36,993 nucleotides of DNA from Planctomycetaceae bacterium (GTDB lineage Bacteria > Planctomycetota > Planctomycetia > Planctomycetales > Planctomycetaceae): NCBI GenBank assembly GCA_028284145.1, contig JANQSH010000160.1, forward strand, positions 1 to 36,993, written 5' to 3'. How positions within the stretch are numbered: the stretch's first letter is position 1; each line of letters starts with the position of its first letter. Positions 17,401 through 25,421 of the stretch are shown piece by piece. The translations under genes and the position numbers were made by a program. A model generated the notes under the pieces. It searched no databases and was not told the origin of the DNA. It was given only the letters and a program-made list of their open reading frames with translations.

Positions 17401-18141
17401 ATGAACACGCTGATGTACTCGCTCAAGAAGGAGATTGGATCGACGATTACGCTTCCCGATAAAGAAGACCCGGAGCATACCCTCCAGATCGCAGGGATGC
17501 TCGATGGCAGCGTGTTCCAGGGTGTGCTGTTGATGTCCGAAACACATTTCCGGGAATTGTTTCCCGATCGCGATGGCTACGAGTATTTCCTGATTGGCCC
17601 CCGTTTCGATCAATCAACCGGACAACTCAATTCTGCCGCGACATCATCGGAAGAAGTTCGGCGATTGTCGCAATTCCTCGAAACCAGATTGAGCGATTTC
17701 GGTTTCGACGTCGAACGGGTCGTCGATCGCATCGCCGGATTTCTGGCTGTGCAAAACACGTATCTGCAGACTTTTCAGACACTTGGCGGATTGGGCCTGT
17801 TTTTGGGAACACTCGGCCTGGCAACCGTCATGTTGCGAAACGTTTTGGAGCGCCGCTCGGAACTGGCTCTGCTGCAAGCGGTCGGATTTCGTAAGAATCA
17901 CCTGCGATGGATTGTACTCTGGGAAAACGCGTTTTTGTTGCTCTGTGGACTGTTCATCGGTGCGGTCTCGGCTCTGCTGGCCATGTTGCCCCATTTGCGG
18001 AGTACCGGGGCGAATGTACCTTGGAAGAGTGGCGGAATGTTGCTGTTTGGTGTATTCGTTGCCGGCATGTTCGCCGCCTGGTTCGCCGTGGCGGAAGCGG
18101 TACGAATGCCCATTCTGGCAACACTGCGATCCGACGATTGA
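14479..18141 (+). CDS. Large FtsX-family ABC permease (LolC/E or MacB-like)
   Basis: The 1220-residue membrane protein is the permease of the preceding ATPase. It starts with a helix at about residues 18-38 and a MacB-like extracytoplasmic domain (about 40-590). A first FtsX three-helix block follows (593-618, 645-672, 692-714) containing RRSRQIGLLQAIGLTPKQLR. A middle set of helices lies at about 747-768, 776-797 and 832-853. After a second extracytoplasmic domain, a second FtsX block (1094-1122, 1149-1172, 1184-1208) contains LERRSELALLQAVGFRKNHLR. The duplication gives about ten helices in one chain, so one polypeptide may replace the two-subunit permease of LolCDE. At more than twice the usual LolC length it matches the long FtsX-like permeases common in planctomycetes. 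It is probably co-transcribed with the ATPase. Confidence 0.9.
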   Translation: MTTVRLLTRSLLYYWRTNLAVLLGVVAATAVIGGALIVGDSVRDSLREMSLERLGKIDHVLHGPRFFREAMANDLAAHSGFSERFESAAPGLIMRGTIELQTKEGVNRVNQVNVYGVDQRLWEMTRHGEFAPPTGDEILLSQRVAEQLQYSMQANDARAGQVLLRLELPTSIPSESLFGERDDLSQLIELNVRDVLPSELGVARLELNPNQQLPLNVFVSLSTLQDKLGLAEQRIRIPAERRVEIIPAKVNALFVSANNVDGAAPLQQIADGNAGPDGVNTLNDLLDASLYLDDLDLNIRKVESKERPASAYFAIESERMLLENEAATAARTTAKKMSLSQSSVLVYLGNAFRNPRIVQPAKKNNGTERGYSMYSVVAGLELKPEPPYLPSETPFGPFLFAGDGLNKSLGERDIVINDWLAEDLEVEAGETIEIDYHIVGSHGELPEKTVAFRIAGIVQLEDESGRPTVAADRGFTPHVRGITDVKTYDDWDEPFDMKTDRITARDDTYWEEYKATPKAFISLEAARKLWNSRYGGQTSVRLMKREDKSLDETIAEFTPAFLANLDAEKTGLVFQPVKFTGLLAASGTTDFSGLFIGFSFFLILSATILIVLLFRLGIERRSRQIGLLQAIGLTPKQLRRLFLGEGMIVVVAGGLLGMYAAVGYASVMIYGLKTWWIGAIGTQFLDVSIRPVSLFIGFTISVIVALAAIWWALRQLRNLSSRELLSGQVETTLAEIAQRRNTRSRSLLLMGSIFTLLLLAAALFGFVPSSEAFAGLSWQVVVFFVVGILLLALILKRLSQWLQADRVNAVQGYGLFALGRLGMRNAARNRQRSLFTVGLIASATFVIVAVAAGQRNPTQEQPVYDSGNGGFTLVAETDKGILFNLSTTEGRSKLGITPEESTSLEGIEVIAFRRKPGEEASCLNIYQTRVPTILGVPDVMIQRGGFKFADTPDENPWSILKEKNEDGLIPVLGDMNTLMYSLKKEIGSTITLPDKEDPEHTLQIAGMLDGSVFQGVLLMSETHFRELFPDRDGYEYFLIGPRFDQSTGQLNSAATSSEEVRRLSQFLETRLSDFGFDVERVVDRIAGFLAVQNTYLQTFQTLGGLGLFLGTLGLATVMLRNVLERRSELALLQAVGFRKNHLRWIVLWENAFLLLCGLFIGAVSALLAMLPHLRSTGANVPWKSGGMLLFGVFVAGMFAAWFAVAEAVRMPILATLRSDD

Positions 18142-18432
18142 CCATCCTGGCGAAAATCGAATTGTCGACCTGTTCGGTTACACGGAATTTGCCGATCAGA
18201 GAAGCCGAGGGTGATGCCAATTCACGGGACGTTCATGGAATAAACTCTGGTTTCCATTACTTTCATGCGATATCATCCATGTTGGAGAGATTCCCTGCCC
18301 GAAAACCGTCGCCCGTGCGTCGGTCAACAATTGTAGACAGTTTTTTGATTGGTCGGCCTCCCGTTCTGCGTCGACTGCCGTTTGCCCAGTTTCAGACCTG
18401 CCGCGAGGCTCAACCACTAACGTTGTAAGCTG
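18142..18432. other. Intergenic region, 291 bp
   Basis: No gene or clear signal is seen. A long minus-strand frame crosses this region, but its product is the Arg/Trp-rich antisense shadow of the proline-rich gene. Confidence 0.4.
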
Positions 18433-19542
18433 ATGGCCATCGAATTTCATTGCCCTTATTGCACCGCGACGATTCAGGTACCCGACAATGCCAGCGGCAA
18501 GGTGGGAACCTGTCCGCAATGCCAGACCAAACTCCGTGTCCCGGAGGTGGAATCGGTCAAGGCGTTGCAGGAAGAGCGGTCCAGGAAAAGAGCGAAGGCA
18601 TCGAAGAAAACAAAAGAGTCGGGCAGGGAGGATTTGCCAAAAGATGCCGATGTACCCGCCAAACCGGAATGGTTTGGGAAACGGGATCACGAAGCCGCGC
18701 CGATGGCGGTTGCTCCGGGAGCGGCCGCGTATGTTCCCGACGTGCAGTCTCGCGAGTTGAGCGAAGTCAGTCCGCAAGCCGCACCACCTCCCTACGGACA
18801 TCAACCCGGTGGTTATCCTCCGCAACCGACGATGCCTCCTGGCGGATATCCTCCGCAGCCCTATGCTCCGCAACAATACGGCCAGCCACCATACCCACAA
18901 CAGCCTTATCCGCCACAACCCTATCCGGCCGAGGTCCCCTATCCCGGACAGCAACCATACCCTCAGCCGGAACAGCCGGGCTACGATCAGGGAAATCGTT
19001 TTCCCAACGTCTCGCCACCGTCGGTTGATTCCGGTTTCCCCGATCTGACGAACGGACCGGTTAATAGTCCACCAACGATTCCGAACATCGATGGAGTACC
19101 GAGTGATGCAGCATTCTCATTCGGCGATGGGGATCAATCAGCACCTCCTGCGTTTCCGGTTGCAGACGACAAGGCCACTGCCCAGATGGGGGGGAGTTGT
19201 TGTGACAACAGGCGGCAAATCTTCGCCATCTTACAAGAATGGGAAGAAGGCGAGGAAGCCTGCCGGAAAACGTCGCGGGCGTCGAAAAAATCCCTGGACC
19301 ACAGCAGTTCCGGCTGCCTTTGGTGTGCTGATGGTGATCGCATTGATTTATATTTTCAATCGCACTGTCTCAAAACTGGAAGGCGAACTGGAAGGGACGT
19401 TCGTGACCTCAGGTGTGATGTCACCCAGGAGGATCGAAAAACATGTCATTCCCATGTCGGTGAATGTCGTCGACGAGGCAATCCGAGGTTTGTCCTCCAC
19501 TCCATTGACCATTCAAACCGGCTTGATGGAAGTGGAGATTAA
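18433..19542 (+). CDS. Zinc-ribbon/proline-rich membrane protein, 5' part (frameshifted)
   Basis: This frame begins with a zinc ribbon: CPYC (residues 7-10) and CPQC (28-31), separated by IQVPDNASGKVGT, an N-terminal module common in planctomycetes. A charged, lysine-rich stretch follows, then a proline/tyrosine/glutamine-rich region (about residues 115-185) with repeated YPPQP words. After about residue 253 the frame leaves sensible sequence: it becomes Cys/Arg-rich without a domain and stops at 19542. The continuation, a lysine/arginine stretch, a transmembrane helix and a folded domain, is in the +1 frame. I infer one gene of about 757 codons disrupted at the G7 tract at 19188-19194. It may be an assembly error, a true mutation or a slippage site. 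Confidence 0.7.
   Translation: MAIEFHCPYCTATIQVPDNASGKVGTCPQCQTKLRVPEVESVKALQEERSRKRAKASKKTKESGREDLPKDADVPAKPEWFGKRDHEAAPMAVAPGAAAYVPDVQSRELSEVSPQAAPPPYGHQPGGYPPQPTMPPGGYPPQPYAPQQYGQPPYPQQPYPPQPYPAEVPYPGQQPYPQPEQPGYDQGNRFPNVSPPSVDSGFPDLTNGPVNSPPTIPNIDGVPSDAAFSFGDGDQSAPPAFPVADDKATAQMGGSCCDNRRQIFAILQEWEEGEEACRKTSRASKKSLDHSSSGCLWCADGDRIDLYFQSHCLKTGRRTGRDVRDLRCDVTQEDRKTCHSHVGECRRRGNPRFVLHSIDHSNRLDGSGD
19188..19194 (+). other. G7 homopolymer at the frame switch
   Basis: The run of seven G follows codons for ATAQM. Reading six G instead of seven joins both halves into GGVVVTTGGKSS and an open frame to 20707. Homopolymers of this length are sites of sequencing indels, replication slippage and transcriptional slippage. 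Confidence 0.75.
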
Positions 19543-20707
19543 AGGGGCCGGCAGCGGGTTCCAGATCGGCGTCCGCGAGACCGACAGGACAACCGTCGTT
19601 CGGGTCAATGTGCGCACTCATACAGCTCTGATGGATTACGTCCGTACAAATGTGAGGGAATGGGAAACGCGGCGGGATTCCGCATTGAAGAAGGCAGCGG
19701 CAGACTTCGTTACCGAATGGAAAAAATCGAAAGAGAACCGCATGAGTCTCGGCAACTTGCCGAAACACCGCGACGAGTTTGCTTTTGGTACGACCACAGG
19801 CGCGCTAGGCTATCACGTTGTCGCGATCGACAACGCTGCGAACTACGAATACCGCTGCGTTTATGAGGACGATGAAGGATATCTGTATTTCATCATCCCG
19901 ACCGGCGTGACCGAAATTGAGATCCTCGGTCGACGTTTCGGCGACGATGACCAACCCTTTATCGGTCGATTCAAGGTCACGGTTGGACAGGGGGCACCCG
20001 CGTCGAATCCTGGAACTGGCACATCGTTGAACAATCCCGGTGGTGGCCAACCCTCCTTCACCATTCCCGGTGGTTCTTCGCCACAACTCAATCCGTTCCC
20101 CGATCCGAACAATCCAATGACGCAAAATCCTGGTATCAACCTTCCGCCACCAGCTACCTCCCCCGGCATACAACCTCCGACCAACAATCCGGACATGAAT
20201 AACCCCAACATGCAGCAACCGGGGACCACCAATGACGGGCTGGGAGTGTTGAGTGACGGCAATTCCGACATGCAGAATCCCGACATGAATAACCCGGATA
20301 TGCAAAAATCGAGTTCGTCATCCAATGGCACTTCCGGCAATGGCAACATGCAAAATCCGGGTGAGTCACCCAATGGCGACACAACGACCAACGGTGGTCT
20401 CGGCATCTTTGGTGGCGGCGATCAGAACAGCAGCAAACCGGAAAACAGCAACCCTCAGAATCCCGATATGCAACAGCCGGGTGTCACCAATGGCGGGCTG
20501 GGAGTGTTGGGTGGTGGCAATCCAAATGCCAACATGCAACTGCCTGGCAGCACGACCACAGATCGCTCTTCAGGCGTGACGAAAGAGCAGGAATCCGGTC
20601 TCTTTTTTCCGAATGGGCAGCCCAAACCAAAGCCGATGATGCAACCGGGCACACCACCTTCCGACGCAACACAACCGGACGATGGCAAAAGCACACTGAT
20701 TCGGTGA
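19193..20707 (+). CDS. Zinc-ribbon/proline-rich membrane protein, 3' part (frameshifted)
   Basis: This is the continuation after the G7 tract. It has a basic stretch (KKARKPAGKRRGRRKNPW), one transmembrane helix (TAVPAAFGVLMVIALIYIFN), and a folded extracytoplasmic domain of about 200 residues. The tail is Asn/Pro/Gly/Gln-rich. As a separate gene it would have to start at GTG 19202 or at ATG 19091 in out-of-context sequence, and neither has a good ribosome binding site, so it is better read as the 3' half of the gene starting at 18433. The tail contains three related repeats ending in GLGVL or GLGIF words. The function is unknown; the topology suggests a cytoplasmic zinc ribbon and an exported domain. 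The gene converges on the homoserine dehydrogenase gene with only 10 bp between the stop codons. Confidence 0.65.
   Translation, partial: GVVVTTGGKSSPSYKNGKKARKPAGKRRGRRKNPWTTAVPAAFGVLMVIALIYIFNRTVSKLEGELEGTFVTSGVMSPRRIEKHVIPMSVNVVDEAIRGLSSTPLTIQTGLMEVEIKGAGSGFQIGVRETDRTTVVRVNVRTHTALMDYVRTNVREWETRRDSALKKAAADFVTEWKKSKENRMSLGNLPKHRDEFAFGTTTGALGYHVVAIDNAANYEYRCVYEDDEGYLYFIIPTGVTEIEILGRRFGDDDQPFIGRFKVTVGQGAPASNPGTGTSLNNPGGGQPSFTIPGGSSPQLNPFPDPNNPMTQNPGINLPPPATSPGIQPPTNNPDMNNPNMQQPGTTNDGLGVLSDGNSDMQNPDMNNPDMQKSSSSSNGTSGNGNMQNPGESPNGDTTTNGGLGIFGGGDQNSSKPENSNPQNPDMQQPGVTNGGLGVLGGGNPNANMQLPGSTTTDRSSGVTKEQESGLFFPNGQPKPKPMMQPGTPPSDATQPDDGKSTLIR
20210..20521 (+). repeat. Degenerate in-gene repeats encoding MQQPG...GLGVL..G
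   Basis: Units at 20210-20263, 20348-20422 and 20468-20521 encode MQQPGTTNDGLGVLSDGN, a variant with TTTNGGLGIFGGGD, and MQQPGVTNGGLGVLGGGN. NPDMNNPDM words lie between them. The outer two are the same length (54 bp), consistent with tandem or slippage-type growth of a flexible tail. Confidence 0.6.
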
Positions 20708-20717
20708 CGAGCGTGCG

Positions 20718-22049
20718 TCAATCCAGCACCGGCATGCGGGAATGAGGCGGATGCACAGACGACAGCGCGTCGAGTTCTTCATCTGCACTGCGCAATTTCC
20801 CCTCGGTTGTCGTGTGCGTCATGATCACCAGCGGGACGCAATTGCCATTGGCCTCATCGGGTGATGTTTCCGGTGTTTCGTGTTGCACCACCGAGGCAAT
20901 GCTGATGCCATGCCGACCGAGGATGTCAGCAATGTCCGCCAGTACGTGCGGCTTGTCGTCGACCATGAACCGCAGGTAATACCGTCGGGAAATTTCCTCA
21001 GCAGGTTGCACCGGCAATGATGGGCGTTCGCTCCATAGATCATTGCGACGAAACGTCAACGCCGTGCGACCCACAACCGTGTCGATCAGGTCGGCCACCA
21101 CAGCCGAAGCAGTCGCAACTCCGCCCGCGCCGGCGCCGGCAAACCAGGCGCGTCCCAATTCATCTCCAGTCAGGGCAATCATGTTGTATGGACCGTTGAC
21201 TTGTGCCAGAGGCTGTTCTTTGCGAACCAAAGTGGGCTGCACATGCAACTCAAGTTGACCAGTCACCAGCTTCGCGACCGCCAGCAGTTTAACAATGTAT
21301 CCCAGTTCCCGTGCATATTGCAGATCGAGCAGGTCCAGCTTGTCGATTCCCTCGCGAGGGAAATCAGCAATCGGGACTTTCGTTCCGAACGCGAGCTGGC
21401 TCAGAATCACCAGCTTTTGGGCCGCGTCGGTTCCGTCAACATCCATCGTCGGATCGGCCTCGGCGTAACCAAGTCGCTGCGCTTCTTTCAGTACTTTTTC
21501 ATAAGGTCGCCCCTCGGCGAGCATCTCGCTCAAAATAAAATTGCTGGTCCCGTTGAGAATCGCCTCAATCGAAACGATCTGATTTGCTGTCAGAGATTGT
21601 CCCATCACGGCGATAATCGGAATTCCACCTGCGACAGCGGCTTCATAAGCGATCGATTGTCCCTGCTCCCGAGCTTTGGCAAACAATTCGTCACCATGTT
21701 CACAGATAAGTGCCTTGTTCGCAGTGACGACATCTTTTCCCGCAGCCAGGCAAGCGAGCATGATTTCCCGCGCCGGTTCAATGCCACCAATCAGCTGTAC
21801 GACGACGTCAATTTCATTGTCATCGATGATATCCTGGATGTTATCCGCCACCGTTCCCGCAGGCAGTTCCACATTGCGAGGTTTTGTTGCATCGCGGACA
21901 ACCACCCGCTTGAGTCTGATATCCCGCCCGGCACGATGCGTCATCGTTTCAGACTTTTCGGTCAGAATCCGCGCGACCTCTGTACCAACCGTCCCCATGC
22001 CGATCAAGGCGACCTGTGTTCTCAGACTGTCAGATTCAGCAGCGGACAT
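20718..22049 (-). CDS. hom: Homoserine dehydrogenase with ACT domain
   Basis: This enzyme reduces aspartate semialdehyde to homoserine in the threonine/methionine branch. The 443-residue protein has an NAD(P) Rossmann start VALIGMGTVGTEVARIL, the substrate-domain signatures YEAAVAGGIPII and ILNGTSNFILSEM, and GYAEADPTMDVDGTDAAQKL with the catalytic aspartate/lysine region. A C-terminal ACT domain (YYLRFMVDDKPHVLADIAD, about residues 350-430) suggests allosteric feedback, probably by threonine. Length and domain order match the monofunctional bacterial type, with no fused aspartokinase. The ATG at 22049 and the GTG at 22058 are both possible starts. It is transcribed divergently from mqnA across about 340 bp and converges tail-to-tail with the zinc-ribbon gene. 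Confidence 0.95.
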   Translation of the reverse strand: MSAAESDSLRTQVALIGMGTVGTEVARILTEKSETMTHRAGRDIRLKRVVVRDATKPRNVELPAGTVADNIQDIIDDNEIDVVVQLIGGIEPAREIMLACLAAGKDVVTANKALICEHGDELFAKAREQGQSIAYEAAVAGGIPIIAVMGQSLTANQIVSIEAILNGTSNFILSEMLAEGRPYEKVLKEAQRLGYAEADPTMDVDGTDAAQKLVILSQLAFGTKVPIADFPREGIDKLDLLDLQYARELGYIVKLLAVAKLVTGQLELHVQPTLVRKEQPLAQVNGPYNMIALTGDELGRAWFAGAGAGGVATASAVVADLIDTVVGRTALTFRRNDLWSERPSLPVQPAEEISRRYYLRFMVDDKPHVLADIADILGRHGISIASVVQHETPETSPDEANGNCVPLVIMTHTTTEGKLRSADEELDALSSVHPPHSRMPVLD

Positions 22050-22058
22050 ACGGATCAC

Positions 22059-22390
22059 ACATTTTCGATGCGATGGGCAAATTGCCGGTGAATAAACCAG
22101 AGTTTCCTGCGGTTATCAAATCGGCGTCGGAACGGGTTCGAGGCAATTCCCGGCGTCAAGACCGGTTTCCAAAACTGGTTGCGCATCGTACTGAGTTGCC
22201 AACGGATTTGCCAACCCGCAGAACGGGGTGGGAGCAAGGTCCGCTATTCACAAAGCGATCGTCTGGCCACTTGGTTTTCAGGCTTCAATCGGCCTTCTAT
22301 AATTGGAGTGCAGTCATGATTCGACAAAGTCGATCGAACGCATCATCTTTTTATCGGAACGACTCCGACAATTATGAAAGACGTCCCGTC
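22059..22390. other. Divergent intergenic region between hom and mqnA
   Basis: This 332-bp region should contain promoters for both directions. Only the mqnA-side promoter candidate is visible; nothing convincing was seen for hom. Confidence 0.4.
22275..22303 (+). promoter_or_regulatory. Sigma-70-like promoter for mqnA
   Basis: A perfect TATAAT (22298-22303) lies 17 bp downstream of TTTTCA (22275-22280). Transcription would start near 22310, giving a leader of about 80 bases to the ATG at 22391. Confidence 0.45.
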
Positions 22391-23200
22391 ATGATGACGA
22401 CCGCAGCGCGCATTGGCGCGGTGAATTATCTGAATTCCAAGCCTCTGATTGAAGGGTTGCAGGACTTCGCACCGCAGGCGGAAATCGTACTCGATTACCC
22501 CAGCCGATTGGCCGATGGTTTGGCCGATGGACTGCTTGATGTCGCGTTGGTTCCGTCGATTGCCTGTCTGCAGAGCGACAGATACGACATCATTTCCGAC
22601 GCCTGTGTCGCAACGCGTGGTCCAGTACTCAGTGTGAAACTCTACAGCCGCGTCCCTGCCGGTGCGATTCAGACACTTGCGCTGGATGAAGGTTCGCGGA
22701 CAAGCAGTGTGCTGGCGCAGATTGTACTTGCACATCGTTTCGGCGTACATCCAGATTGCGTTCCCTTCCCATTGGGCAAAACGGTGAGCGATGTCAATAC
22801 CGATGCCATCCTGATGATCGGCGATCGGGCCATTCACGATCCGGAGGAATCGTTCGTCGAGACGTGGGATCTCGGTGAAGAGTGGACTCGCTGGACCGGT
22901 TTACCTTTTGTGTTCGCCATGTGGATTTTACGCAAGGATGCTGGGTTTTCCGGGTTGGACGAGACCCTCTGTCAGGCCCGGGATGAAGGTGTTATGCGGA
23001 TTCCGGAAATCGCCTCCCGCGAAGCGGCAAACCTGAACATTGCCACGGAAACAGCCGTGGATTATTTGACTCACAATCTCCATTTTCGGCTTGGCTCGGC
23101 GGAACGATCTGGCTTGCGATTGTTCCACGACCTGGCCGTGCAACAGGGACTGGCTCCCAAAGGTGTCGACCTTGTCTTCCGCGATTGCACTCCTGCTTGA
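22391..23200 (+). CDS. mqnA: Chorismate dehydratase (futalosine menaquinone pathway)
   Basis: MqnA dehydrates chorismate to 3-enolpyruvylbenzoate, the first step of the futalosine route to menaquinone. The 269-residue product has the family start RIGAVNYLNSKPLIEGL, then LADGLADGLLDVALVPSIA, the DEGSRTSSVLAQI motif near residue 100 and DAILMIGDRAI near 140. It is a periplasmic-binding-protein-like fold without a signal peptide, as expected for the cytosolic enzyme. I chose the tandem ATGs at 22391/22394 because the family begins here. An in-frame ATG at 22316 with GGAG seven bases upstream would add 25 residues, but the promoter candidate would place that Shine-Dalgarno outside the transcript. 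It overlaps mqnC by about 38 bp. Confidence 0.93.
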   Translation: MMTTAARIGAVNYLNSKPLIEGLQDFAPQAEIVLDYPSRLADGLADGLLDVALVPSIACLQSDRYDIISDACVATRGPVLSVKLYSRVPAGAIQTLALDEGSRTSSVLAQIVLAHRFGVHPDCVPFPLGKTVSDVNTDAILMIGDRAIHDPEESFVETWDLGEEWTRWTGLPFVFAMWILRKDAGFSGLDETLCQARDEGVMRIPEIASREAANLNIATETAVDYLTHNLHFRLGSAERSGLRLFHDLAVQQGLAPKGVDLVFRDCTPA

Positions 23201-24359
23201 GAAAGCGGTTGCCGGTGAACGGCTGACACGCGACGAAGCTCTGCCATTGCTGCAGAGTCACGATCTGGTTGCGCTCGGTCAGGTGGCCGATTCCATAACA
23301 CAGCGATTGCACCCCGAGCCGTACCGCACTTACAACATTGATCGCAATATCAATTACACCAATGCCTGCGCAGCCGTTTGCGACTTCTGCGCGTTTTACC
23401 GACCGGTGGGACACAACGATGTTTACGTGCTGGAGCCGGAAGAGCTTCTCAAGAAAATTCAGGAGACAGTCGACCTGGGGGGCGACCAGATTTTGATGCA
23501 GGGTGGGATGCACCCCAAGCTGCCGCTGGAGTGGTACGAGGAAACTCTACAGACGATCAAGTCGCATTTTCCGCAGGTGAATGTGCACGCTTTCAGTCCG
23601 CCGGAACTGTTTCACTTTTCCAAAATCAGCAAGCTGCCGCTGGAAACAGTGCTCATGCGATTGATGGACGCCGGTTTGGGATCACTGCCCGGTGGTGGTG
23701 GCGAGATTCTCGTTGATCGCGTTCGCAAGTTGATCACCCGCGGCAAGGCGTTGACGGACGACTGGTTGAACGTGAACCGCGTCTGGCACAATCTGGGTGG
23801 CAAATCGACCGCCACCATGATGTTCGGACATGTCGAAACTCTGGAAGAACGGATCGAACATCTTGACCGGCTGCGCGAGTTGCAGGATGAAACCGGCGGA
23901 TTCACGGCCTTTATCTGCTGGACCATGCAACCTCCTGAAGAACCACCCTGGTTTGGTAATCGACGCGATGGCGTCGACATGTCGCAAATCGCTCCCGCCG
24001 GTGCGTTTGAATATCTCAAGACACAGGCGGTGGCGCGACTTTATCTGGACAACATTCCGAATATCCAGTCGAGTTGGGTGACTCAGGGTGAGAAGACAGG
24101 ACAGTTGGCTTTGAAATTTGGAGCCAACGATATGGGCAGCCTGATGATTGAAGAGAATGTTGTTGCCGAAGCAGGAACGGTGTACCACCTCTCGTTGCAG
24201 GCGATTCGCCGCTGCATCGCCGAGTTGGGATCCATACCCCGTCAGCGGAATGTATTCTACGAATACATTGATGAGGAACCGACCGAATCTGAACTGACGG
24301 CACTGCTGTCCCAGCAATCCGATTCAACCGCAATTCCGGAACTGGCGGTCTTGAAGTAA
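23163..24359 (+). CDS. mqnC: Cyclic dehypoxanthinyl futalosine synthase (radical SAM)
   Basis: MqnC is a radical-SAM enzyme that cyclises dehypoxanthine futalosine in menaquinone biosynthesis. The [4Fe-4S] motif CAAVCDFC (C69, C73, C76) follows IDRNINYTN, which distinguishes MqnC from the related MqnE. Further landmarks are GGDQILMQGGMHPKLPLEWY, VHAFSPPELFHF, LPGGGGEILVDRVR and FICWTMQPPEEPPW. The length of 398 residues fits the family. No ATG is available: I chose GTG 23163; TTG 23172 is an alternative. The start lies inside the end of mqnA, indicating a coupled operon. The MqnE, MqnB and MqnD steps are not encoded next to it. Confidence 0.92.
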   Translation: MSTLSSAIALLLEKAVAGERLTRDEALPLLQSHDLVALGQVADSITQRLHPEPYRTYNIDRNINYTNACAAVCDFCAFYRPVGHNDVYVLEPEELLKKIQETVDLGGDQILMQGGMHPKLPLEWYEETLQTIKSHFPQVNVHAFSPPELFHFSKISKLPLETVLMRLMDAGLGSLPGGGGEILVDRVRKLITRGKALTDDWLNVNRVWHNLGGKSTATMMFGHVETLEERIEHLDRLRELQDETGGFTAFICWTMQPPEEPPWFGNRRDGVDMSQIAPAGAFEYLKTQAVARLYLDNIPNIQSSWVTQGEKTGQLALKFGANDMGSLMIEENVVAEAGTVYHLSLQAIRRCIAELGSIPRQRNVFYEYIDEEPTESELTALLSQQSDSTAIPELAVLK

Positions 24360-24587
24360 ACCCAGTCTGTGTGGTCTGCCTCGTTTCCGATCAAATTTCA
24401 GGCTACAGTTGATTGCGTCTTGCTGAACAACCTGTTGTCCGATTACAACGGTCGCAGGGATATTCGGGTTGATCACCAGACACCAAACCGAGATTCGACA
24501 TCGCAACAGGAACGGCCCAGGAGTTCATGCGGGCCAGACAGATAATCCGGTACATTCAGACACGGCAGCAGCCAGAGAACGGACCGC

Positions 24588-25415
<828 letters not shown>

Positions 25416-25421
25416 ATCGGC

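Noticed and set aside
18196..18954. 252-codon minus-strand frame over the start of the zinc-ribbon gene
   Set aside because: Its Arg/Trp/Gly-rich product is the antisense of the proline-rich coding region, with no domain and no ribosome binding site.
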